DNA from: Acanthopleuribacter pedis
GTDB taxonomy: Bacteria; Acidobacteriota; Holophagae; Acanthopleuribacterales; Acanthopleuribacteraceae
Assembly: GCF_017377855.1 (NCBI RefSeq)
Contig: NZ_JAFREP010000001.1
Span: forward strand, 186,001-250,000
Reading direction: 5' to 3'
DNA length: 64,000 bases
Shown: positions 29,602 through 37,573 of the stretch, piece after piece
Numbering within the stretch: position 1 is the first letter of the stretch
Layout: every line of letters begins with the position of its first letter
The notes under the pieces: generated by a model
Database searches by the model: none
Told to the model about the DNA's origin: nothing
The model's input: only the letters and a program-made list of their open reading frames with translations
Made by a program: the position numbers and the translations under genes

Positions 29602-30098
29602 GAACGCACCTCCGAGGGTAGGGGGGCAGAGATGAGGAAAGATGGGCGCAAGGCCTATGATAACGGGCTGTCCCCGATTTCTCAGTAGGAACGTCATGAA
29701 AAGCTGAAGTTATTGCAAGTGTGACGGTTAGAAGAGAGAAAAATCGCGAATGTGACCGTTGACAAAGTGGAACCAGAGTGACTGTTGTACTTTGGTTACT
29801 AGGTGGCGAAGTGGTTTTGAAAAAAAGCGGTTTTGTTACTTTTTTGGAAAGTCGGTTCTGGTTGTTTGGGCTTTCTTGATCCAGGCGATGAAGGTTTTTT
29901 TTGGGTTATCAGTGAGCTACCTGGTGCTAAGCCAGTAATTTACCTTGAGTAGGTGAGCTTTTGTCGGAGCTTGAATTTGCCGCGTTCTGAATCCCGCCGG
30001 ATCCGCCTTGAATTCTTCTCTTTTCGGGGACCTAAAGCAATGTCTTTCGAGAAAATTGTCCATTGAGCCGGAAAAACTTTTTGTTCTCGTGGTACTAT
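29602..30098. other. Divergent intergenic region with GTGACNGTT repeats
   Basis: About 500 bp between the divergent UbiB-family gene and the unknown gene at 30142. Three similar 9-mers, GTGACGGTT (29721), GTGACCGTT (29752) and GTGACTGTT (29778), lie in direct orientation just upstream of the UbiB-family start and could be regulator sites. I see no ORF or known RNA. Confidence 0.35.
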
Positions 30099-30135
30099 CC
30101 TAATTCGGCCCGTGGGCCGGCCACAATTAGGAGGT
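30099..30135 (+). promoter_or_regulatory. Hairpin overlapping the Shine-Dalgarno of the next gene
   Basis: CCTAATT (30099-30105) pairs with AATTAGG (30125-30131), enclosing a second perfect stem CGGCCC/GGGCCG (30106-30119). The last two bases of the outer arm are part of AGGAGGT (30129-30135), the ribosome-binding site for the GTG at 30142. Folding would hide it. There is no T-run, so it is not a terminator. Confidence 0.5.
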
Positions 30136-30141
30136 GGATGC

Positions 30142-30729
30142 GTGGAAACAGCCGAGCTTGTCGCAAGTCTTAAGCTGTCGGTTCAAGAAATTCCCAGCCT
30201 GAAAAAAATTAAAGAAGGTTTTCACAACCCTCACGTGAAGGCCTGGAAAACCAAACTCGAGGACATCCTCAAGGACGGTGGTTCTTGCTGCAGAAAATCA
30301 TTGGATACATTGCATCGCATCAAGCAATCGCTGAGCGGCTCCAAATTTATCCAAGAGCAGACGTACATCAATCAACTGGAAGCATTGGAGCGAACCCTCA
30401 AGCAAACCATTCAAACGATTGAATTTCTCGGGCGTCCTGAGGATAATGACATCCTTCCCCACTGGGGCAAACCCAAGAGCCAACACCAAGCCGCCGGTCA
30501 CTTGATGGTGGGTGATGAAGAGATCGCGGTAGAAGAAATTAACATTCATGAAGTTCTTGATTGTTTGGTTTCCCTGGCTGAAGATTCCGATCACTTGTCG
30601 GCAGGCATGCGCGCACGGCTGATTGAGCCGTTGACCGCCATTCTTGAGGACGATTTGTTGCAGCCGTTCCTTAATCAGGATATCGGCGTGTTATTGGGCC
30701 ACTGGCCCGAGTTTTCAGGCAACCGTTAA
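30142..30729 (+). CDS. Conserved-looking hypothetical acidic helical protein
   Basis: A 195-residue soluble protein I do not recognise. It has no signal peptide or transmembrane helix and is rich in Lys, Glu and Leu, with predicted long helices. A DEEIAVEEINIHEVL block falls in the middle and an acidic stretch (AILEDDLLQ) near the end. There is a single Cys pair (CC) at about residues 43-44. The GTG start has AGGAGGT six bases upstream, partly inside a hairpin; the ATG at 30138 is out of frame. A strong terminator follows, so it is a single-gene unit. Its strong ribosome-binding site, own terminator and coding-like composition support a real gene. Confidence 0.65.
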   Translation: METAELVASLKLSVQEIPSLKKIKEGFHNPHVKAWKTKLEDILKDGGSCCRKSLDTLHRIKQSLSGSKFIQEQTYINQLEALERTLKQTIQTIEFLGRPEDNDILPHWGKPKSQHQAAGHLMVGDEEIAVEEINIHEVLDCLVSLAEDSDHLSAGMRARLIEPLTAILEDDLLQPFLNQDIGVLLGHWPEFSGNR

Positions 30730-30764
30730 CCGTACTTTCCGCAAACGGGCCGCGGAATGTCATC

Positions 30765-30794
30765 AAAACCTCTCCCTTGTGGAGGGGTTTTTTT
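30765..30794 (+). terminator. Intrinsic terminator
   Basis: AACCTCTCC (30767-30775) pairs with GGAGGGGTT (30781-30789) with one G-T pair, followed by a T-run. It ends the unit at 30142-30729. Confidence 0.8.
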
Positions 30795-31454
30795 GTGCCT
30801 GGATCTTTGGTTTTTATCGCGTGATTTTGTGGGTATCTCATTATTTCTCAGGGGACTAGGGTGGAATCTGGATGGCGAGGTACGGATTTGCCCTTGCCCG
30901 CCCAACAATGTTGGGCTGGATGGATGGCGCATGCGGATAGGGCCGCTGCTTCGTTGAACGCCATTTACTTTTGGCATGGTTGTTCAGCCATGTTCCACGA
31001 ATTGTGATTCAGGTGAACCCATTCATCCGCGGCGCCTCTTTGCCCGGTCCTTATAAAGGCGCCCTGCCTATCCTGTAACGATCCACGCATCCTGAGGATG
31101 AAAGAAATGAAACCAAGCCGGCTTTTCCAGCGCGGCTGAAAGCATCGCAAATTTGCCGGCCCGAAAGCAACCTAGCTCCATCAAGCGCTGATCTCACGAA
31201 GGTTTAACAGTGAAGTTAACTTGTTGTAAAGTAGTAGCTTGAGTTGTTTTCTTGGGTGTTGAAGGGACCACTTTGGTCCCATTACTCGGACATAGAGGTT
31301 TACCGCCGACCTCGCTGTGTTAAGATCCTTCGCGAAGAAGCTCAGGGCTTGGGGCGTAAGCATTCAGCCCGGATCGGCCACCACCGTATTCGGCTTCTCT
31401 TATCTGCTATGGGTGCGTTTGCACCCATTTATCACGACTGGGGTGGGAACACTC
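30795..31454. other. Long leader region of the phoB-phoR unit
   Basis: About 660 bp with no supported ORF. Two perfect short hairpins are present: GGGACCA/TGGTCCC (about 31265-31281) and ATGGGTGC-GTTT-GCACCCAT (about 31409-31428), the second about 26 bp before the phoB start. The interval probably carries the promoter and a structured 5' leader. I looked for a c-di-GMP (GEMM) riboswitch around 31120-31180 and could not fit one. Confidence 0.4.
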
Positions 31455-32141
31455 ATGCCTAAAGAACGCATTTTAGTTGTAGAAGATGAACGAGATATTC
31501 TTGAACTGATTACATACAACCTCAATCGCGAGGGATACACCGTCCACGGCATTACCTCCGGTGAAGAAGCGCTTCGCGTGATTCCCGAATTTAAACCCAA
31601 CTTAATCGTTTTGGACTGGATGCTGCCGGGAATGGACGGCTTAGAAGTCTGTAAGTTTATTAAACAGAACAGTAAGACCGCTGAAGTTAGCGTCATTATT
31701 GTGACCGCCAAGGATGCCGAGGCCGACGTGGTTACCGGCCTTGAAGTCGGCGCGGATGATTACCTCACCAAACCTTTTAGTCCCCGTGTTTTGCTCGCTC
31801 GTGTTAAAGCCTTGCTGCGTCGCAACCGCAAAGCTTCCGCCGATGCCGACGCGGTGTTGACCATTGAAAATATGGTGATCCACCCCGGTAAACGCGAGGT
31901 TCGTATCGACGACCGCCGTGTGCGGCTTACCAACATGGAATTTCGCATTCTGCATTTCTTGGCCTCGCATCAGGGGTGGGTCTATACCCGTTCCCAAATT
32001 GTGAGCGCGGCGCGCGGTGAAGACTACGCGGTTACCGACCGCTCCGTTGACGCCATCATTGTTGGGCTGCGCAAAAAGTTAGGGCCCGAGGCCCATTACA
32101 TCGAAACAGTTCGCGGTGTTGGTTACCGATTTAAGGAATAA
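31455..32141 (+). CDS. phoB: OmpR/PhoB-family response regulator
   Basis: A 228-residue response regulator. The receiver domain has acidic residues in VVEDERD, phospho-acceptor D54 (VLDWMLPGMDG), the switch Thr in VTAKDAE and the conserved Lys in TKPFSPRVLL. The C-terminal winged helix (about 130-226) ends TVRGVGYRF, typical of PhoB/OmpR. With the adjacent PhoR-type kinase three bases downstream, it is most like the phosphate-responsive pair, although no pst genes are here. ATG at 31455 starts exactly at the family N-terminus; GGTGGGA upstream is a weak Shine-Dalgarno. The frame extends to 31317 without support. Confidence 0.9.
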   Translation: MPKERILVVEDERDILELITYNLNREGYTVHGITSGEEALRVIPEFKPNLIVLDWMLPGMDGLEVCKFIKQNSKTAEVSVIIVTAKDAEADVVTGLEVGADDYLTKPFSPRVLLARVKALLRRNRKASADADAVLTIENMVIHPGKREVRIDDRRVRLTNMEFRILHFLASHQGWVYTRSQIVSAARGEDYAVTDRSVDAIIVGLRKKLGPEAHYIETVRGVGYRFKE

Positions 32142-32144
32142 GCG

Positions 32145-33923
32145 TTGCGCAAACGTAAACTTCTCTGGCGGATCTTTTCATCGTTCCTGCTGATCACTTT
32201 GGTCGCGCTACTGCTGGTTTCTTCTTTCGCCACCACCTCTTTTCACAATTTTCACCTGCGCCAAACTGAACAAGAACTGCGCAACAGCGCGGTTCTTGTC
32301 GGGGCGCGTATGTCCGATTGCCATCCCGACGAAAGTTTTCAAGAACTGGATCGGCAATTCAAACGTCTGCGCCAGGATTTAGCGCACCGTATAACCATCA
32401 TTCGTGCCGACGGTGAAGTGGTTGCCGATACTGATTTTGATGTGGCGCAGATGGACAACCACGCCGAACGGGACGAAATTCGCCAAGCCATGCGCGGTGA
32501 AATCGCCGTGGTGCGCCGTTTCTCCAATACCTTACAGCGCAAGATGTTGTTTGTCGCCATTGGCCGTGAGATGCCCGACGGCTCGCGGGTAATTGTCCGG
32601 GTTGCCCGTTCGATGACAACCATCGACCGTGCCTTGCGCACGATCCAAATCAAAATCGCGGTTGCCTGGCTGATCACGGCTGTTTTGGCGACCATCATCA
32701 TTCTCACCATTTCCCGTAACATTAGCCGCCCGTTTGAAATGTTCAAATCCGACGCGGAGCGTTTGTTCCAGCGCATGCCGGGCGAAGATTATCCCGAATC
32801 CCAGGCGTTGGAAGTCGAAGAGTTGGCCGAGGCGATGAATGTCATGCTCGACCAGCTCAATGAACGCAGCGATACCATCGCGCACCAACGCTCTGAGGTT
32901 GAGGCGATTCTGTCCAGCATGACCGAGGCCGTGTTGGCCGTTGATTCCGAGGGACGGATTCTTAAGATCAATCAGGCGACCGCTGATCTGTTCAGCTTGG
33001 ATTTGGAAGCCTGTCGTGGGGTCCGCTTGCAGGAGCGCATTCGCAACCAGCAGCTCAATGAATTTGTGGCGCGGATTCTGGACGGCGAGGCGCGCGGCAT
33101 GGTTGAGTTCACCTTGTTTTCCCCTGAGCCCAAGTACCTTGAATCCCATGGTGCCTTGTTGCGCGACGAGATGAACCATGTTCTGGGGGCCGTGATCGTG
33201 ATCAACAACGTTACCCGGTTGAAACGTTTGGAAACCATGCGGAGTGAATTTGTCGCCAACGTTTCCCATGAATTGCGCACGCCGGTGACCGCCATCAAAG
33301 GGTTCATTGAAACCTTGCAGGATGGGGCGGTTCATAGCCCTGATGACACGCGCCACTTCTTAACCATTATCGACCGCCACGCCACCCGGCTCAGCGCCAT
33401 CATCGAAGATTTGCTTAGTTTGTCTAAAATTGAGCAGAACCCTGGTGAATTGCATGTTGAAACCCGTGCACTCAGAGTCGTCCTGCAAAACGCGATTCGG
33501 ACCTGTAGTGAGAAACACAACCGGCCGATTCCCATCCATCTGAGTTGTTCAGACACGATCGAAGGTCGTTTTAACTCCAGTTTAATGGAGCAGGCCGTGG
33601 TGAACCTGATCGATAACGCCGTCAAATACAGCAGCGACGACCAGGCCGTCGAGGTGCGCGGTTTTGTGCACGGCCAGGCCCTGTTTGTTGAAGTTGAAGA
33701 CCAAGGCCGCGGCATTCCTGAAAAACACTTGGCGCGCCTGTTCGAGCGGTTCTACCGTGTGGATCGTGCCCGTAGCCGCGATGTTGGCGGCACCGGGTTG
33801 GGGCTTTCCATCGTGAAACATATCGCGCAGGCTCACGGAGGCACCGTGTCCGTGACCAGCGAAGTGAACCGCGGCTCGACCTTTGCCATCACCATTCCAC
33901 TTCGGCAGGATGAAGCGCCCTGA
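32145..33923 (+). CDS. phoR: PhoR-type sensor histidine kinase
   Basis: A 592-residue membrane kinase. It has TM1 (about 10-30), a periplasmic domain, TM2 (about 168-190), HAMP, PAS (about 245-345), HisKA with H375 in NVSHELRTPVT, and HATPase_c with NLIDNAVKYS, DQGRGIP and GTGLGLSIVKH. It would phosphorylate the upstream PhoB-like regulator. The only sensible start is TTG at 32145, three bases after the phoB stop with AAGGAA upstream, so the two genes are co-translated. The HAMP-PAS layout matches PhoR of phosphate systems; another signal is possible. Confidence 0.9.
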   Translation: MRKRKLLWRIFSSFLLITLVALLLVSSFATTSFHNFHLRQTEQELRNSAVLVGARMSDCHPDESFQELDRQFKRLRQDLAHRITIIRADGEVVADTDFDVAQMDNHAERDEIRQAMRGEIAVVRRFSNTLQRKMLFVAIGREMPDGSRVIVRVARSMTTIDRALRTIQIKIAVAWLITAVLATIIILTISRNISRPFEMFKSDAERLFQRMPGEDYPESQALEVEELAEAMNVMLDQLNERSDTIAHQRSEVEAILSSMTEAVLAVDSEGRILKINQATADLFSLDLEACRGVRLQERIRNQQLNEFVARILDGEARGMVEFTLFSPEPKYLESHGALLRDEMNHVLGAVIVINNVTRLKRLETMRSEFVANVSHELRTPVTAIKGFIETLQDGAVHSPDDTRHFLTIIDRHATRLSAIIEDLLSLSKIEQNPGELHVETRALRVVLQNAIRTCSEKHNRPIPIHLSCSDTIEGRFNSSLMEQAVVNLIDNAVKYSSDDQAVEVRGFVHGQALFVEVEDQGRGIPEKHLARLFERFYRVDRARSRDVGGTGLGLSIVKHIAQAHGGTVSVTSEVNRGSTFAITIPLRQDEAP

Positions 33924-33931
33924 GCTCGGTT

Positions 33932-34000
33932 TGAAACACATGTTTCATGAAGCAGTGTTTCACGGGCGTTTCACGGGTGTTTCAATATAAGCCGTGAAAT
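33932..34000 (+). promoter_or_regulatory. Cluster of GTTTCA repeats with 11-bp period (Pho-box-like)
   Basis: GTTTCA occurs at 33942, 33957, 33968 and 33979. The last three form 11-bp direct repeats (GTTTCACGGGC, GTTTCACGGGT, GTTTCAATATA). An inverted copy TGAAACA stands at 33932 and CGTGAAA at 33993. An 11-bp direct-repeat period is the hallmark of PhoB/PhoP operators in other phyla. The site lies just after phoR and upstream of the persulfide dioxygenase gene. Confidence 0.5.
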
Positions 34001-34109
34001 TTTAGAGATTTGGGTAAGGTGTTGTGAGTGTTGCGTTTGTTTGGATTTTAAAAAGTGGCATTCGCTTTGATATACATGACCCCGACTGAAGAAATGGTTG
34101 GAGGTTGTT

Positions 34110-35138
34110 ATGTTATTTCGCCAGTTGTTTGATCGTGAAACCGCGACATTTACCTATGTACTTGCCGACGAGCAAACCCGTGAAGCCGTCATCATTGATC
34201 CCGTGTCCCATCAATTGGAGCGCGATCTGAAGTACCTCAAAGAGCTGGACCTCGACTTGCGCTATTGCTTGGAAACCCACGTGCATGCCGATCATGTAAC
34301 CAGCAGTGGACCGCTTTCACTTTGGACAGGTGCCTTGATCGGGGTGAGCAAAGCCGCCGAGGTGGCGTGTGCCGATTTGGCGTTGGTTGAGGGGGATCGT
34401 CTTGCCTTTGGTCGTTACCCATTGCGGGTTTTGGCGACGCCGGGGCATACCCACACCTGTTTAAGTTATGTGTTGGATGATCGCATGGTGTTTACCGGTG
34501 ATGCCCTGTTGATCCGCGGAACCGGTCGTACCGACTTTCAAAGTGGGGATGCGGCGTTGCTTTACCGTAATATCACGGAGAAGTTGTTTTCGTTGGGTGA
34601 TGATGTATTGGTTTACCCCGGTCACGATTACCGTGGTTTCAGTTGCTCCACGATTGGAGAGGAAAAAAGAAACAACCCGCGTGTGAGTGGAAAAAGCGAA
34701 GGCGCTTTTGTAGCGATCATGGACCGGTTGGCGTTGCCCGCGCCCAATCATATCGACGAAGCCTTATCGGGCAATATGGCCTGTGGTCTCAACGCGGGGG
34801 TTGCCGTGCCGGATCCGAATGCCTTAGAGGTGGATGGGGCTTGGTTGCGGGCGCATCAAAGCAAGGTTCGGATTATCGATGTGCGTAATGCGGAAGAGTT
34901 TTGGGGTGAGTTGGGGCATATTCCGGGCGCCGAGTTGTTGCCTGCCGAAGGATTGCAGCAGGCGAGTGGCGCGATGCCCAAACATCGGGCCATGGTCATG
35001 GTGTGTCGTTCGGGACGCCGCGGTCTGGCCGCAACCAAGGCGATGCGGGCGCAGGGCTTTTCGCGGGTTTGGAGTTTGCGCGGCGGTATGACCGCCTGGC
35101 GAGATGTTGCCAATCAAACGAAACCGGTGATGTCATGA
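34110..35138 (+). CDS. Persulfide dioxygenase-rhodanese fusion protein
   Basis: A 342-residue two-domain enzyme. The N-terminal metallo-beta-lactamase domain has the ETHE1-type iron site (THVHADHVTS near residue 57, PGHTHTCLSY, FTGDALLIRGTGRTDFQ, EEKRNNPR) and should oxidise glutathione persulfide to sulfite. The C-terminal rhodanese domain (about 250-340) has active-site C299 in CRSGRRG and can interconvert sulfite, thiosulfate and persulfide. ATG at 34110 has GGAGG five bases upstream; the TTG at 34098 overlaps that site. The stop overlaps the start of a TauE-type exporter (ATGA), giving a compact sulfide-oxidation and sulfite-export unit. Confidence 0.9.
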   Translation: MLFRQLFDRETATFTYVLADEQTREAVIIDPVSHQLERDLKYLKELDLDLRYCLETHVHADHVTSSGPLSLWTGALIGVSKAAEVACADLALVEGDRLAFGRYPLRVLATPGHTHTCLSYVLDDRMVFTGDALLIRGTGRTDFQSGDAALLYRNITEKLFSLGDDVLVYPGHDYRGFSCSTIGEEKRNNPRVSGKSEGAFVAIMDRLALPAPNHIDEALSGNMACGLNAGVAVPDPNALEVDGAWLRAHQSKVRIIDVRNAEEFWGELGHIPGAELLPAEGLQQASGAMPKHRAMVMVCRSGRRGLAATKAMRAQGFSRVWSLRGGMTAWRDVANQTKPVMS

Positions 35139-35881
35139 TTGTTGTGGGTTTGGTGCTTTCGCTTTTGGTCGGTGTGAGTTTGGGATTACTCGGCGGCGGT
35201 GGCTCCATTTTAACCTTGCCGATCCTTCTGTATGTCCTTGGAGTGGAGGTACATGCCGCGATTGCCATGTCGCTTTTTGTGGTGGGGGTGACCGCCGTGG
35301 TCGGCGCGGTGCAACACGCTCGCCGTGGGAATGTCCATTGGCGCACCGGTTGGTGGTTCAGTGTTGGGGGCATGGGTGGCGCATTTTTGGGCGGCAAGTT
35401 GGGCGCGCAACTTTCGCCAACCCTGCTGTTATCCCTTTTTGCTGCTTTGATGTTGGTAACTGCCGGTCTGATGTTGCGTGGTAAAAAGACGCTAGTTACG
35501 CCGGGTGCCGCGCCGCGACGGCAACTTGTGCGGGTGCTGTTGGAAGGCTTTGTGGTCGGCGGTTTTACCGGGATGATCGGTGCAGGCGGCGGTTTTTTGG
35601 TCGTGCCCGCGCTGGTTCTGCTCGGGGGTCTGCCGATGAGAGAGGCGGTGGGTACCTCGCTGATGGTGATTGCGCTGAAATCCTTTGCCGGACTCGCGGG
35701 TTACCTCAGCCACATTGCCATCGACTGGGCGCTTGCTTTGGGGGTATCGGCCGCCGCCGTCGCTGGGAGTTTCATCGGCGCCCGCGCGGTTCACCGGGTG
35801 GCGCCGGATCAACTACGGCGGGTTTTTGCGTGGTTTGTGCTGGCGATGGGTGTGTTCGTGCTCGTTAAAGAGTGGACCTGA
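35135..35881 (+). CDS. TauE/SafE-family sulfite/sulfonate exporter
   Basis: A 248-residue membrane protein with about eight hydrophobic segments. The family GGGGSILTLPIL motif is in the first half and GAGGGFLVVPALVLLGG in the second, the duplicated signature of TauE/SafE. Its ATG overlaps the TGA of the persulfide dioxygenase-rhodanese gene. The likely role is therefore export of the sulfite made by that enzyme. Substrate assignment rests on this context and not on residues. Confidence 0.88.
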   Translation: MIVVGLVLSLLVGVSLGLLGGGGSILTLPILLYVLGVEVHAAIAMSLFVVGVTAVVGAVQHARRGNVHWRTGWWFSVGGMGGAFLGGKLGAQLSPTLLLSLFAALMLVTAGLMLRGKKTLVTPGAAPRRQLVRVLLEGFVVGGFTGMIGAGGGFLVVPALVLLGGLPMREAVGTSLMVIALKSFAGLAGYLSHIAIDWALALGVSAAAVAGSFIGARAVHRVAPDQLRRVFAWFVLAMGVFVLVKEWT

Positions 35882-35923
35882 TCGCGGTGCCGTGAAAAAC
35901 GGCCGACCCCGCGATCAGCGCGG

Positions 35924-36304
35924 TTACTCCAGAGAGCTGTTGGCCCAGTTCAGGAACTCGCGAGGCGGTAGGTAACCCATGCGGCGGTCGATCAGTTCGC
36001 CTTCACTGTTAAAAATCAGGATGCAGGGGTAGCCGGCCACCTTGTATTTCTTGGCGAAATTTTGGCCTTCCCCTTTCTCCGCGTCGATTTTCATACTCAC
36101 GGCGTTTTCGGTGAGAAACGAAAGAACTTTTTCGTTGCTCCAGGTGTTGCGATCCATAAGCTTACAAGGCCCACACCATTCGGTGTAGACGTCGACGACC
36201 ACGACCTTCTGTTGCTCTTTGGCTGTGCTGAACAAATCGTCGACAGAACCTTTGAAGAACTGGGTATCGTTGAGAAGTAATCCGATGAACAAGGTGGTCA
36301 ACAA
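35924..36304 (-). CDS. Thioredoxin-like protein
   Basis: A 126-residue thioredoxin-fold protein with the redox motif WCGPC at about residue 42, in VDVYTEWCGPCKLMDRN, and the cis-Pro in AGYPCILIF. The short hydrophobic N-terminus (LTTLFIGLLLN) may act as an export signal or buried helix. It resembles the thioredoxin_7/DsbD-gamma group. The start is a TTG at 36304 with AGGAGA upstream; no ATG is available and the open frame further upstream enters an inverted-repeat element. It is convergent with the exporter gene, 42 bp away. Confidence 0.8.
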   Translation of the reverse strand: MLTTLFIGLLLNDTQFFKGSVDDLFSTAKEQQKVVVVDVYTEWCGPCKLMDRNTWSNEKVLSFLTENAVSMKIDAEKGEGQNFAKKYKVAGYPCILIFNSEGELIDRRMGYLPPREFLNWANSSLE

Positions 36305-36364
36305 TGGGCTCTCCTTTGGCGGTGTTTTGGGTTGGAATTTCTCTATCGGCGAACCGGTCACGAA

Positions 36365-36547
36365 TCTTAAATCGAAACGGCGCGATGAGCGCGAGATATT
36401 TTCACTAAAGGATTGGAGCGAAAGGGTTTGGGGACTTTGAGCCGAGGTTTCACTCGACCGCACCCGGTGGCCCTGAGCATTTTTTTTTCAGGCCGTTGCA
36501 GCCCAGAGGTTTAGCTAAATTCTCCGCGAGTTATCGCGCTGCTTAGG
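36365..36547 (-). mobile_element. Dispersed inverted-repeat element, copy 2
   Basis: 183 bp related, in opposite orientation, to 24051-24222. The right end (GCGCTGCTTAGG) and the segment AGAGGTTTAGCTAAA match copy 1's left end. CGACCGCACCCGGTGGCCCT (36455-36474), continuing to 36480, matches the interior with two differences in 26. GGAGCGAAAGG matches the other side. It lies about 60 bp upstream of the thioredoxin-like gene. Confidence 0.68.
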
Positions 36548-36913
36548 TTAAGGGGTGACGGATGAAGATCCCATCAGAGTGACGGAACGGGCGAAAGCGA
36601 CCGCGTGGGCCGGGTCGGTGTTCCGGCCCGAGACGAACCGATCATGGGTTGTTGTTGGTTCCCCTATTCTAACCAAAGAATCACAAATCTACCTCACCCA
36701 AGTGGATTTTATGATTGTGCTTGGGTGCTTCGGTTGTTGCGCGTTGCGACTGGAACGCGTTATTTTTATCGAGCTGTCCGGGCGTAGGCCGTGTAACCTG
36801 TTTGGAAAGGCTTTGGCCGACAGGATGTCTCGGTGGCCGCGGCGGGGATGACCTGATCATGGACGCCCCGGCCGACCTGGATTCGTTGCGCTGAAATGAT
36901 GCTGGAGGAAACC
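36548..36913. other. Intergenic region upstream of the FmdB-like gene
   Basis: About 365 bp. The longest open frame (36555-36851) lacks a Shine-Dalgarno and resembles nothing I know. I see no RNA gene. Confidence 0.35.
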
Positions 36914-37252
36914 ATGCCAACCTATGATTACCGCTGTCCCGCCAACGGCCAAGTGGTCGAAGTCATGCACGCCGTTGCTGAAAAAATGGAAACCTGGGGA
37001 CAGTTGTGCGAAACGGCCGGTCATCCGCCGGGTGAAACCGATCCCGGGGCCCCCGTGGAGCGTTTGGTTTCCGCGCCGGGTTTGGCGTTCCCCAAAACCA
37101 ACAGCGAACTAAAAAATATGGGTTTTACCAAGCTGGTGAAGCGGGACAGCGGTGTTTATGAGAACGTGACCGCCACGGATAATGAAAAGCGCTATACCGT
37201 GGCCGGCGATCAGTCGAGTTACCCCGACTTCCGTTCTAAAATCGGCGATTGA
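36914..37252 (+). CDS. FmdB-like zinc-ribbon family protein
   Basis: A 112-residue protein beginning MPTYDYRCPANGQVVEVMH, the usual start of FmdB-type regulatory or zinc-ribbon proteins. It keeps the first Cys (C8) and one more (about residue 33) but has no CxxC pairs, so a full zinc ribbon is doubtful. The C-terminal half is polar and unassigned. GGAGGA stands four bases before the ATG; the ATG at 36896 is upstream of that signal. The function is unknown. Confidence 0.7.
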   Translation: MPTYDYRCPANGQVVEVMHAVAEKMETWGQLCETAGHPPGETDPGAPVERLVSAPGLAFPKTNSELKNMGFTKLVKRDSGVYENVTATDNEKRYTVAGDQSSYPDFRSKIGD

Positions 37253-37314
37253 GCCAAACGGGTTCTCGGCCCGCGGCGATTTGCCGTTTCCGAATGAAAA
37301 AAAAGCGCTTGGCC

Positions 37315-37343
37315 TTGTCAAAGTAAAAGGTTTGTGGTTAAAT
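37315..37343 (+). promoter_or_regulatory. Sigma-70-like promoter for candidate RNA
   Basis: TTGTCA (37315-37320), a 17-bp spacer and TTAAAT (37338-37343). Transcription would begin near 37350, at the left edge of a structured region. Confidence 0.5.
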
Positions 37344-37349
37344 CCGACG

Positions 37350-37508
37350 GTTGCTTAGTCGCGTGGGTCTTGCTCGCAACGCTGCTTGGTGTACGGCTGT
37401 CTCCTTTGAACTTCTAGTAAGGAGCCTACAGCAAGCACCCGAGCTAATGGAAGCCGCCCAGCCGTCTCTTTGCTTGGACTTCGTTCTTGCGTCGTGCCCT
37501 GTTTTTTT
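37350..37508 (+). ncRNA. Candidate structured RNA upstream of rimP-nusA-infB
   Basis: About 155-160 nt between a good promoter and a run of seven T (37502-37508). It has strong self-complementarity: ACGGCTG/CAGCCGT, CTCCTT/AAGGAG, CGCAA/TTGCG near the ends, and GGGTCTTGCT against AGCAAGCACCC. Some of these are mutually exclusive, so it may switch folds. No tRNA, SRP, RNase P or tmRNA signature is visible. The size and closing stem recall 6S RNA, but I cannot confirm that. Small ORFs on both strands here lack ribosome-binding sites. Confidence 0.45.
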
Positions 37509-37573
37509 GTACCATGGCACCGTATCTCCGAGCTCCGGCATCCGATGCACGCGCTAAAGATTAGAACCCAAGA

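Noticed and set aside
31120-31185. A possible c-di-GMP (GEMM) riboswitch, from a GAAA loop followed by CGCAAA.
   Set aside because: The flanking stems do not pair as the GEMM consensus needs, and the second helix with its tetraloop receptor is missing.
36555-36851. A 98-residue plus-strand open frame upstream of the FmdB-like gene.
   Set aside because: It has no Shine-Dalgarno and low-complexity, unfamiliar composition.
37350-37508. A tRNA or tmRNA at the start of the rimP operon, as with metY in E. coli.
   Set aside because: There is no T-loop consensus, acceptor stem or CCA; the fold is different.
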